Shown here one piece after another: positions 36,647-46,962 of a stretch of DNA of 64,000 bases. The notes below the pieces were generated by a model. That model ran no database searches. It saw only the letters and a list, made by a program, of their open reading frames with translations, and was not told where the DNA came from. The DNA lies in the NCBI GenBank assembly GCA_029379385.1, contig CM055612.1, forward strand, positions 13,144,001 through 13,208,000, in the 5' to 3' direction. The position numbers and the translations under genes were made by a program. This stretch comes from Quillaja saponaria (taxonomy: Eukaryota; Streptophyta; Magnoliopsida; Fabales; Quillajaceae). Every line of letters starts with the position of its first letter. The first letter of the stretch is position 1.

Positions 36647-39600
36647 TGTTTATTCTATAACACTCAATTAGAGAATTGACTTTAACCTCACTTTTCCATT
36701 TTGATCTTTCTAGCCTTAACCTTCCAGATTTATTTTTTTTAATCCACCGCCTCTTGTTAGCCATTTATCCCTTTCTGTTTAAGTCTTGAACTGCCCTATT
36801 TTTCTTGCTATTCATCTTGCCTATGAGAAATCCTTAGTAACCAAAAGAGAGAGACAACCTTGTTTTCCTTTCTTGTTAGTGCTGGATCTTTCCTTGTTTA
36901 GCTCCTTTCTTCACCCTAATGCCGTGGAACCTGAATTGAGCTGCAAGCTTAGGGTTTATGGTGCTTGGTCCATGAAACCTCTTAATGGTCGAGGAAAAAG
37001 AAAATTAAACGGAACTTAGAAAATAAGGATTGCTGGGTTCTTCAGTAGTAGGGCTCAGGTGGGTGTAGACAAAGCAGGGAATAGATAACTCGCTAGAAAA
37101 GAAGAGGTCGATGGTATCAGTAAGTGGGTTCCAGTTCTCTGCCCTTATATTTCCCTTCTTTATATCTTATACTACACCTACACATAATTTTCGTTTATGA
37201 GATTGGTTCAAATTTTATTTGTTATTGCTTGTGGTTCTATGTTTACCTATTTCTTTTCCCCAAAAAGGTTCCTACAAACTTGGTTAATATGATCCTGTGT
37301 TAAGCATGTAAACACAATTTTTACATGGCCAATGCACTTATTTTATGTGATTACAATTCATTGTGTATTGGAAGAATAAAGAATAAATAAAGTAGAAAGT
37401 TTACACCACACTTCTTAAGGGTAAAGAGAACACTCAGAGTCTGTGACGGTTCAATAGAGGAGAGAAGGAATTCTTTTTCATATTTTCTTATTTGTGGATG
37501 GGTATGATGACATTGATTAAGAGAGAGAGAGAGAGGTGTGAGTAACAATTAAGAAAACAAAAAAAGCTAATAGTAGTCCATTGTACAAAAGAGAAGGCTA
37601 CTATAGGTAGTTTCAATAATCATAATTTATTTGAAAGAAGTATCTAATAGAGGACTTACTTGTTTTATAAAATTTTAACTGACTTATCCATAGGGTTAAA
37701 TAAAAAGTAGCACTTGACCATGCTTCTTATAAGAATATATTTCATGCATTATTAGCCGATTGTCTTCTTGGAAAGTTTTCCTTTCTAAATTGTCCTTCAA
37801 CTTGTGCCATTTCTAATGTAAAATAGTTTTCTTTAAATTAAATAGAAATGAATATGAAATTTATGTGGTCTTAGTCGAACTAACATTACACATAAAATAA
37901 AGAGGAAGCAAACTTTTTCTTCTGTGAGCTCTAAGTATAATGTATTTCCTTAATTAATATTTAATTTTTTTTAGGCCCATAAGATAATAACACACATCCA
38001 ATTGTAATTCTGGCTGAATGAGTGCTATGGCTAGAAGAAGTGGAGTGATTTTGCCTAAAAAAATTTATGGAACAAATGAGTTAGATGTTATAAGCTACAG
38101 GCAGCTTTATGCTCGGAAGGTTAGTTTATTGTGCCACATGTTAGATATACAATTACAATGCAATTTATCTAGCTTAATTGATCCTTGTGAAATGCTTTTG
38201 AGGATTGTTTTGTATGTTTGGAATAGGCAATTGCAACATCCTTTAGCCATATCATGACTGCAATTAGAGGAAATTATGGTGGTGCAGGATTTTTGGTGAG
38301 CTTCAATCAGTCCAGAGACTTTGTCATGGGTTATGGTTGGAATTATGTTAAGAATTTTGAATAAAAGTTGTTCCTAACATATTAAAGGATACATCTAGAC
38401 TGGTGCAGGTCTTAATTCCATATTGTGTGTATTTTGGAGGTATTAGAAGTCATGGATGGGATTTTTGGGTCTTGACTGTATCTTTTTTGGAAAAACTAAT
38501 GTTAGTGGGTCTTTGAGGATGAATTAGGAGTAGAGTGCTGAAGATAAAATGTTTCTAACATCTTGAAAGACTATACTGGAAAATTTTGTAATTTAATTCT
38601 CATGTATGAGAATTCTATAAGCATCAGAATCAGAGGTTGGCAAATAATACGTGGAAAAAGTAATTGCAACTTTGGAAAGTATTGTTGAATCAATGACACA
38701 TGTGAGACCAAAGGAAGGTACAAACAATATTTGTAAACCAGTGAGTGGTTAATTGCAACCCTTTGGATGCAGGATTAGTGTGTTTGATTGTTTGATGTAT
38801 TTATGTATATATATGTTATATAGTGGTAAATAAGAATCATATTGCTATGATTGACTATTTGAATTATGTTGATGTTTGAAATTGTTTGTGGCTGATAAGG
38901 TCCAACAAAATATTTTTCTTTTCAAAATGAATTTTAGTCCTGAAATAAAATCCTGGTGCACCTAGGATGTTTTAAAATATTCTGATTCTGACAAGTGCTT
39001 TAAAAAGATATTTGAGTGCTCAACCTCGATGGTGGATTTTGAGAAGGAGATTCAATGATTTTGATTTCAGTAATTATGTTTATTATTCTATTTGGTGTGC
39101 GAGTGCAAAAATTGTCTAGTGGGAGTGGTGTGCTGGGTTAAGTTACTCAGTTGGCCCTTTGTATGCTTTGTGTGCTTTGAATGCTTTGATTGTTTTGGTT
39201 GGATTGTACATAATACTAATTGTACTGTGCTTGTTATGTTTTCGTAATCATGTGCGTGTAACCTTAGCGGCTTTGAAATTTATGATATGATGATATTAAT
39301 TGATTATATATATATGTGTGTGTGTGTGTGTGTATTGAGTAATGCTAGTACGATTTTTCACTCACTGAGTCCATAGGACTCACCAATCTTAGTTGATAAT
39401 TTTATTTAGTAACAAGATTTCAAAGGATGACAATTATCGATACTGAACTTGCCAAGTATTTGGCAGCAAGGTATATTTGGAATCTCATACTTAAAGTCAA
39501 TGATAAAAGTTTGTAGTCACACTAAAGCTATGCGTTATCAAATTTTGTGTTATGTAATAGTCTAGTTATTTGTTATTTGTGATATGACTGGAGCGGAGCT

Positions 39601-39884
39601 TCTCTGTGTAATTTTGTGGTTATTGTGATTTGATTATATATAAGCAGGTGTACTTGTTTGTATTTTGAGACATGTTTCATATTGCAAAAAACCTCCAAAA
39701 TTTTCAATAAATTATCATTTGTTTCAGTAAATAAACTTTTACAATTAATTTTTGTTTTATAAAATTTGTTTTCATGTATTGATTTTATCAAAAATCGTAT
39801 GTATTTAGTTGTGGTAAAGTCAAGGTTATGGAGGTTTGGTTATCCAATCCTCTGGCCAGTCATGCCTCCTTGAGGGGTGTGACA
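36480..39884 (+). mobile_element. Solo LTR 5 (5' end damaged)
   Basis: A plus-strand LTR inserted in element D. The U3 start is recognisable from about 36,495 (TCAAGTTTTAGACATAATTT, compare 45,172) but lacks the first bases. The 3' end is GAGGGGTGTGACA at 39,884. Sequence on either side belongs to the D internal region: 36,450-36,480 aligns with 26,660 and 39,886 onward with 26,741 in element C, about 80 bp being lost. No PBS follows. A TA run is at 36,612-36,642. The open frame at 36,786-37,019 is not recognised. Confidence 0.75.
38018..38290 (+). other. Possible captured host exons in solo LTR 5
   Basis: A frame from 38,018 reads ARRSGVILPKKIYGTNELD and continues VISYRQLYARK to a GT donor-like site (AAG then GTTAGT at 38,121). 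After an AG at about 38,227 the frame AIATSFSHIMTAIRGNYGGA follows. Composition is protein-like and the flanks look like an intron, but I do not recognise the protein. I see no equivalent segment in the other LTRs. Confidence 0.35.
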
Positions 39885-42303
39885 TTTAAAAGTTAGAAGT
39901 CGGTTCATATAAATATATATATTTTTTAGTAAGTTGGTTGATTAATATATATATATTAAAATTGTCATTTTCTTAATAGAAACTACAAATATGAATAAGT
40001 AATATCTAATCACATATGAGATGATGTTGTTATAATTTTCTCGAGGTTGATATTATAATTTGAAATTTTTTTAATCATTTGTGAGTATTCAAGAGTTTTA
40101 AGTTAAATTGAATAATAAATAACATTAGTGAGTAACATTAGGTATATAAGCTTATTTAAATAACATTAGTTTTAAGTTAAATTGAATAATAAATAACATT
40201 AGTTAAATAAAAAATTATAATTAAATAATTTTTTATTTAACTAACATATTTATTTAAAAAAAAAAAAAAAAAACTACTAGTATTGTATAAGAGATAATGC
40301 AAACAATCAACATTATATTTTAATATATGTAGTTTTAATGTGTATTATTGTAAGTATATATATATATATATTTACTTTGCACCCATAAGCACGAGATTAA
40401 GTATGACTCAATAGTAAGGGCTTTAAAATTCTAATCAATTACGAAGTTGAAAGTTCAAAGCCCCTTGTTTAAATTTTATTACTTTTCTGAATATCATCCG
40501 AAACTGTTTGTTCTTATTACCCTATATAGATTTCTCTATAACTCATATCCTCTCATGGATAGTACCAAATCTTAGAATGCCAACTGTTATATGGACTATT
40601 AATTTTGACTTATTCAAGGTTGGTACTATTTCCATGGTTAGTTTATCACCTCAAAATAATTGATAGAGGTATGCTTCTGGCTTAAAATAGTTCTTATTTT
40701 TTTCTTTTTTCTTTTCTTTTTGTCAAGGAAGTTGAATTCTTGATTTATTGTTTTGTTGTTCATCATTGAGCTTAACCTATCTTCTAGACGCTATAATCAT
40801 TTGTTGGAAACATCTGTTGATGCCATGATGCTATTGTGAATCGACATTTAGCTTTCTTTCCCTCCTTCTTGCAACCGGTAAATTGTTCACCTCTTGTTAT
40901 ATCCACATCTTGAAAAGTTTGAAAAATGAGAAATGAAGATCTTGAAGAGCTACAGGAGTTGACTTCTGGCATATTTAGGATTGTTTATCCTGGAAAATGG
41001 AAGGGTATTGGTTTCAGGAAGATGTAGCCACCTAGGTTCTTGAGTGTAGACTTTATTTAACATCCATATACTTTCTTGTAGGAGTTTAATCGATTGTGTA
41101 TGCTGTGGAGTGTTATTTTGTTCCGGTAGATGAGTTAGTTAGTTATCAGTTATATAACAAGGCGTATTAGTGGTAGAAGGTGTTGGTATAGTGGCGAATT
41201 AAGCCAAATCCACTTGTTTGGTCTGAGTTTGATGAAGCTTTCATTGAATGTTTTCTATTGAGAGCTAAAAGTGCAGATGTAAAACTTATTGGATAAGGAG
41301 TTTATCTGTCCCAGTATGTCTCCTTAGAATGCTCTAGTTCTTTTTCCAAAAAGAAAGTAATTCATTTTGACTGTATATTAGATATTGACAATTGAATGAG
41401 GGTATAGTGAAGAATAAGTTTCTCCTCCCTAGTATTAATAATATATTTGATCAAATATATGGGGCCTAAAACTCTTCTAAGTTTGATCTACATCCAGAAT
41501 ATCATCAATTTCGAATGAAGAAGGATGACGTTCCAAAAACTGTTTTATGTACATGATTAGAAGATAATGAGTTCTTAGTCATGTCTTTTGAACTCATTAA
41601 TATTCCTCCAGTTTTCATAGATCTTGAGAGCAAGGAGTAAAGAGTAACATCCGAATATTTTCGTATGGTCTTGCAAACACTTAGGGAGAAAACAAGCTTT
41701 GTACTAAATTCTTCAAGTGTTAATTTTTGGTTGAGTCAAGTAACATCTCTTGGGTATGTGATTTTTAAAGAAAGAACTCGTATAGACCCTAAGAAAGTTA
41801 AAGCAATCCAGGATTGATTTCAACTAACAAATGTGTCTGAAATTCCAAATTTTCTAGGTTTAGTTGGGTATTATAGGAGAATTCTTGAAAATTTCTCTGG
41901 TACTTCTATATCTTTGACTCAGTGGATGAGAAAAAAATGTTAAATTTATTTGTCAGAGGCTTGTAAGGAAAGTTTTTGGAAGCTTAAGACATGTTTAACT
42001 TCAATTCCAATCCTTATACATTCTTCTAGTACAAGGAAATATATAATGTTTATTATATTTTCCGTATTAAACTTGAATGTGTTTTCATGCAGAATGAAAA
42101 GTTAAGTTTGAGATTCATAGAAAATTTATAAATATTGAATTAAGTTGGAATCATAAATATAGATTGGTATTACTACTAGATTGGGATAGGGTACATCCGG
42201 TTTTCATGTGTTCATGTTTCGGAAGTAGTTGTCTGAATAATCTCACGTTTTACGGATTCAGGAAGTGCAAGTGACTAAGAACTTAATGTATAAGGAGCAA
42301 CTA
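39885..42303 (+). pseudogene. Element D, gag-RT relic
   Basis: 39,885-40,570 aligns with 26,741-27,190 of element C and is non-coding. 41,160-41,280 is a gag piece: a FDEAFIECFLLRAK string matching FSRAFIECFLHESV in element H. 41,405-41,690 is reverse transcriptase (INNIFDQIYGA, SKFDLHPEYHQFRMKKDDVP, FLVMSFELINIPPVFIDL). 41,690-42,020 continues towards the RNase H side (GSVDE or DSVDE-like, LYGKFLEA-like). Zinc knuckle and protease are absent between gag and RT, so a deletion joined them. Several frameshifts and stops. A kinase fragment lies at 40,926-41,027. Confidence 0.8.
40926..41027 (+). pseudogene. Raf-like protein-kinase fragment, captured
   Basis: The frame NEDLEELQEL, SGIFRIVYPGKWKGIGF matches the start of the kinase domain of plant PB1-type Raf-like MAPKKKs ([25 protein letters not shown] in known members). 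The glycine loop is degraded (GSGTFG reads TSGIFR), the ATP-binding lysine is not reached, and a stop follows at 41,025. About 34 codons remain. The aligned part of element C lacks it, so it was gained on the D lineage or inserted secondarily. I see no splice or poly(A) evidence to tell which. Confidence 0.75.
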
Positions 42304-44979
42304 TGTCACACTCAATTAAAGGTATGACTGGCTTGATGAGTGGATGACCAAACCTCCATAATCTTGAATAATTACATACAATGCACCAAAGACTCTTAAA
42401 CAATTTACATTTAAAACCAAGAAAACTTTATTGAACTTACGTCATGAACTAGTTAATAAACATATAATATTTACTGAAAATTTGGTAGAGGTTCCTTGGA
42501 AAGTGGAACATGCCACATAATACATATAAATAATTCTATTTATAATTTACTAGCAAATCACAACATTATAGTATACAGTGGAGTTCTGCTCCTAACAACT
42601 CATCAAAACAACACAGGTACTTCAGTATGTAAACAATTATGCATAAAGCCCCTAAGTGACTGCAATTATCGCCTTGTCAACTTCAAGTATGCGATTCTAG
42701 GATATACCTTGCCGTAGCAGTGCCTGCATGTAGCAAATTCTAACAAGACAAACTATGTTTTCCTGACACTAAAAAAAATAACTACATAAGAAAGAGTGAG
42801 TCACAAGGACTCAGTGAGTAAATCATGTACCCTAAGGGTACCAGCATCACATAACACAAAGTACACATAGATTACTAATTAATCTGTTGTCTCAATTTAA
42901 TTGCACACGCACATACTTGTAGTTACCTTACAATCACGATTCGCAAGTTTTGCAACATATACATATACCAATTCTAGCATTCAAAGTTCACAATTCCAAA
43001 TGAAACAATCAAATCACACAAAGCAAGCAATAGGTCAACGAGTAACTCAACCCCGCACAACAGTATCACCCCTACCAGGCAGTTACGCGACCGCACAACA
43101 CATTAATCTTCATACATAATCCATCCCATCAGGGCTGAGCACTCAAACTTTTAAAAACATTTATTATAATTAGAATATCTCAAATTTCAAATCAAAATAT
43201 CCTAGGTGCACCTGGATTTCAATTTCAGAAATAAAATCATATCTCAGAAAATTTTATTTTGTTGGCCCTTATTAATCATAAACAATTTCAATTAACAAAC
43301 AATACTTGCATATTCAAATTCACATAATAATCTGGCAACCGAAGTGCATTTAATCACTCACAAAGCTTAAGAATCAGTCTCGTCGTTCCATCTGAACTGT
43401 GACAGTATCAGAGTATCCTCAAAATGATCAGGAGTTGAAAAACATAAGACCGTGTATTATTTGAAGTAATTATTTATAATTGTAATTAAATTTATAATTT
43501 TTCAACCGTATATGCTTACACTCTTAACTTCTAACTTAAGAGGTTAATTCATCCTAAATTTATCAAATGTATTTTATATATATTTATATTTCTTGAATAT
43601 GTTATATATATATAAGTATATCTATACCTATACTAAGAAATTTCACATCATCTATCTATTCTACATTATTCTTATTTCACTATGAAATTCAAATTATACT
43701 CTATGTTTAAACTTAGTTAAAACTTCGAATCTCCCTTTCCATCATCTTAACTATTTATTTTACATGTCAAATTAGATGTAAAGGAATTATAACTAACTTC
43801 AATAAACAAACCAACAATAATTACATTAATAAGATTAGTTCAATTAAATCAAGATTTTATTCAATAAAACTTTTACAATAATTAAATCAAGATTCCTTTC
43901 TTGATTAGTTAATTCCATATATTTAACACATTTGAATTATAACTTATTTAACTTACTATTCTAATTAAACTTAGAAGACTTATCATTAATTTACTTACTT
44001 TAAGAGTTTAACTATGCTGACATTAACATACTTAATTTGACCACATCAAAGTTTTAGGACAAGAAAATTCCTGCACCTATTTTCTTATTAACCAAAACAC
44101 CCTAAACAAAGATAAGTACTTCAAGAAGTAGGCCTAAGACTTAAACTTAAAGGTAGTTTAAACTACCACAAGTCTCCTGGAAACACACATAGTAGCAGGG
44201 TTACTATTTGACTTCAAATTAGACATTAAATACATGAGTTTAACAACTAAGAAGATGACAAAACAAGGCAAAGGTGCTACCAATTGATCCACCTCCCCTA
44301 CGGCTACAGCCTCCTAAAAATAGGGCATGTTTATAGCTGAGCTACAACCATCAAAACCTTCATCCTTAACCCCCTTCTTACACACGCCCACATGATATCA
44401 CACACCCATACAAGAATTCTTAGGCTCACTGGCTGGAAAATTATGCATACAAAGCTAGAAATTCCTACCCTAAAATAGAGTATATACACTTTGACAAAGG
44501 GGATAGTTTCTACAGCACAAGAAACCAAAACAGCCACTTGGAGCAAAGAAAAAGAAAGGAGGATAACCCATACCTTGATTATAACCAAAACAAAATCTTA
44601 AAATTCTTAGATCTAATGAAGCTTGGCGTGGATTAGAGGAAGAACAAGGAAATGAATACAACTAGTCGAGAGGTAAAGAGAAGGAAAGCAAAGTTAGTGG
44701 TAATGTGGAAAGAAAGTGATACAAGACAAAATTTAAATAATAAAATAATAAGTACATGATTAACTAATTTTTTTAAATGTGGTGTAAATTGTCTTCACTT
44801 TTAAATTATATATATATATATATATAATGGAAATAAATCTTATAATTATATGCATGTATTTATGCTAGAATTGGATAGTTTTAATTTTTAATTTACGTAA
44901 ATTTTTATTCACCTAATCATACAAATTATGTATTACCATTCTGAAACATACATTAAACTATAGAATTTGGGTTATCACA
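42304..44979 (-). mobile_element. Solo chromovirus LTR 4, target duplication AACTA
   Basis: A minus-strand LTR of 2,676 bp. Its 3' end is TGTCACACTC at 42,304 and its 5' end is at 44,979 (complement TGTGATAACCCAAATTC). AACTA occurs at 42,299-42,303 and 44,980-44,984. No PBS or PPT. The paired GAGTC motif is at 42,796-42,818. The frames at 42,496-43,119 and 44,331-44,661 are LTR noise. Confidence 0.93.
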
Positions 44980-44984
44980 AACTA

Positions 44985-45140
44985 GTAATAATTGTAAATA
45001 GACAAGTCCATAAGTTTTGATTGAAGAGTAATCCATTTATGAAGTTGTCTGGAGACATTATAATGAATAAGAAGCTATTTAGGAATATGAACATACTATA
45101 AGGCAACAATTCCTTTTGCAATTTAGGACAAATTTCTTTT
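44985..45140 (+). pseudogene. Element D chromodomain remnant
   Basis: Once the solo LTR is removed, this is the end of D's pol. VNRQVHKF, then WRHYNE, EYEHTIRQQFLLQFR in a shifted frame match chromodomains at the C-terminus of chromovirus integrases (typically DRQ..., W..H...EATWE.E..MR..YP). Three stops or shifts. It places the element in the chromovirus branch of Ty3/gypsy. Confidence 0.75.
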
Positions 45141-45152
45141 AAGGGGAAAAGA
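45141..45152 (+). promoter_or_regulatory. Polypurine tract of element D
   Basis: AAGGGGAAAAGA directly before the 3' LTR, preceded by the conserved ACAAATTTCTTTT also seen before the E and H tracts. Confidence 0.9.
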
Positions 45153-45153
45153 T

Positions 45154-45583
45154 TGTTATAACCCGATATCGTAAAGTTGAGTTTTAAATATAATGTGTAA
45201 GTTTTAGTTATAAAATAAAATCACATGAACAAATTAAATAAATAACAATACAATTGAACATGTTATGACCCGATATGTTAGTACCATGCTTTAGAAATCT
45301 TATATGTAAATTTTAATTATAATTGAAACAAACTTTAATATGAATAAACACTCATATATTTTTCTTCACTTTCCTCCTTAGATCATGAAGAAATTTTGCT
45401 TAGTGGCAAGCCGTGACAGCCTTGGTTGGCTACAAAATTCTTTCCTTCTTGCTCTACCGTTTGTTACTTTGGTTGGCCGTGAGGTGCAGCCTCCTTACTT
45501 GGCCGAGCAGCTTTGCCTCCCTTTGTAAATGGTGGTGTATATGTGTGTGTGTGAGAGATTGGCGACATCGCTTAGAATGCTCC
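45154..45583 (+). mobile_element. Element D, 3' LTR (truncated)
   Basis: Starts TGTTATAACCCGATATCGTA and matches 20,072-20,280. A second TGTTATGACCCGATATG at 45,261 repeats the terminus. The LTR is cut at about 45,583 by element H. The open frame at 45,413-45,691 crosses the junction and is not a gene. Confidence 0.85.
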
Positions 45584-45942
45584 TTGTATATACCTTGCTG
45601 CTATCATGTTTTGTCACAAAGACTCAGTGAGAAAAAAGCATATCCTGAATGTACCAGCATCAATCAAAGCATAAAAATCCATCTAAATTAATTAATCTCA
45701 TATAATCATATTTCATATCTTAATTCAACAATACATGTACGTACATATAATTATCATAAAATCAATTCATCACAATTTACATAATTCACAAGATAAACAA
45801 ATCAATCAAAATGTTTAGAATTCACGATTTAAATAAAAAATAAAAACACTCTAAGTACACAAAGGGCCAACAGAGTAACTAAGCCCTGCACAATATATAT
45901 CTCCCTCCACGGGTAGTTTTGCACTTGCACAACAAATTTTTT
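45584..45942 (-). mobile_element. Element H, 3' LTR part 1
   Basis: A minus-strand LTR from TATACCTTGCTGC through the GAGTC motif (45,619) to CACAACAAATT, where element E is inserted. The terminal 400 bp or so of this LTR (the U5 end) is missing at the junction with element D. Confidence 0.75.
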
Positions 45943-46382
45943 TGTTATAATCTTACATCGTGAAGTTACGTTATAGATGTAATGTATAAATTTTAGTTAT
46001 AAAATAATATATATTTAAGTAATTAAATAAATAATAATATAATTAAACATATTATAATCTGACATCCTAATATAAGTTTTAAGAATTTTTTTTGATATAA
46101 CCCGAAATTTCATTGTACGAAAATTTTAATAAAGATATATATATATATATATACACCCCTAAAACTATGATTAAATTGTAGCGACAAATTTTTTTTTTAA
46201 GAAAGAAAAAAAAACTTGACTTGGACTATACATTTTTTTTTTTGTCCAATTTTTTTTTAGTCTGCATCTTCCTTTCATTTTTTTTATTGTTGCCAGTTGT
46301 CTCTTATTCTTTTCTTTCTTCCACCGTATTCTTCTTCTTTGCTTTCTAGTGCTTCCAGAGTCTTCTAAAGGACTTCTCTGTT

Positions 46383-46640
46383 TTGGCTTTCTTTGCTTTT
46401 GTCCACTCGTACACTCTCTTACTGTTTTTGCTATTAATTCACCTTCACACTCCCTCAAAATTTTACTCTTTGGAATTGAAAGAAATGGAAAGCGAAGTGA
46501 TCAGACATAGAATCAACACTATTGTAGCCCACTTTGCATCTAACGATGATATCCCAGCCACCCACATCATCCCCTTGAACTACACTAGCAGCCTGAACTT
46601 TGTGATCTCAAGACGTGACAATAAAATTGCATTAGTTACT
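46383..46640 (+). pseudogene. Unidentified captured reading frame in E 5' LTR
   Basis: A T/C-rich 5'UTR-like stretch leads to ATG at 46,483, with the frame MESEVIRHRINTIVAHFAS and then PATHIIPLNYTSSLN, ISRRDNKIA. The same frame recurs in the 3' LTR (53,220-53,366). I cannot name the protein. The nonapeptide RINTIVAHF loosely fits the peroxisomal PTS2 pattern, which may be chance. It sits about 70 bp before the acyltransferase fragment and continues in frame into that gene's leader. Confidence 0.6.
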
Positions 46641-46698
46641 TCTCTTGACTTTTCTGAATCTCTTTGTTTTACTATGGGAATGTGGGGAGTTCGTGTAA

Positions 46699-46962
46699 AT
46701 GGCTATTACAACAGCAGCCATCATCGTCCTATCAGGATTGCTTTTCTTCCCATCAGGCCTCGTTGTTAATCTTATCCAGGTAATATTCTTTTTCCTTGTA
46801 CTACCACTATCAAAGAATATCTATAGAAGAATTAACAGGGTAGTGGCAGAATTATTATGGCTGGAACTCGTGTGGCTTATTGACTGGTAGGTAGGAGTTA
46901 AGATTAAAGTATTCACTGATCATGAAACCTTTCTGTCAATGGGTTAAGAGCATGGTGTGAGA
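46699..46962 (+). pseudogene. LPAT2: LPAT2-type acyltransferase N-terminus, captured in E 5' LTR
   Basis: The functional enzyme acylates lysophosphatidic acid at sn-2 in the ER. Here only the N-terminus remains: MAITTAAIIV, LLFFPSGLVVNLIQ (first membrane segment), LSKNIYRRINRVVAELLWLE, LVWLIDW, VKIKVFTDHETF, MG, EH. This matches plant LPAT2/LPAT3 N-termini (YRRINRVVAELLWLELVWL). A stop replaces the second Trp of IDWW (tag) and another replaces Lys of MGKEH. The catalytic NHxxxxD motif lies downstream in the real gene and is not present. The 3' LTR holds a second copy. Confidence 0.88.

Noticed and set aside
45938..45942. Target duplication of element E
   Set aside because: Flanks TTTTT and TATCC do not match, so none is claimed.
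46171..46458. Minus-strand Lys/Arg-rich frame of 95 codons
   Set aside because: Antisense of the T/C-rich leader before the captured frame; low complexity.
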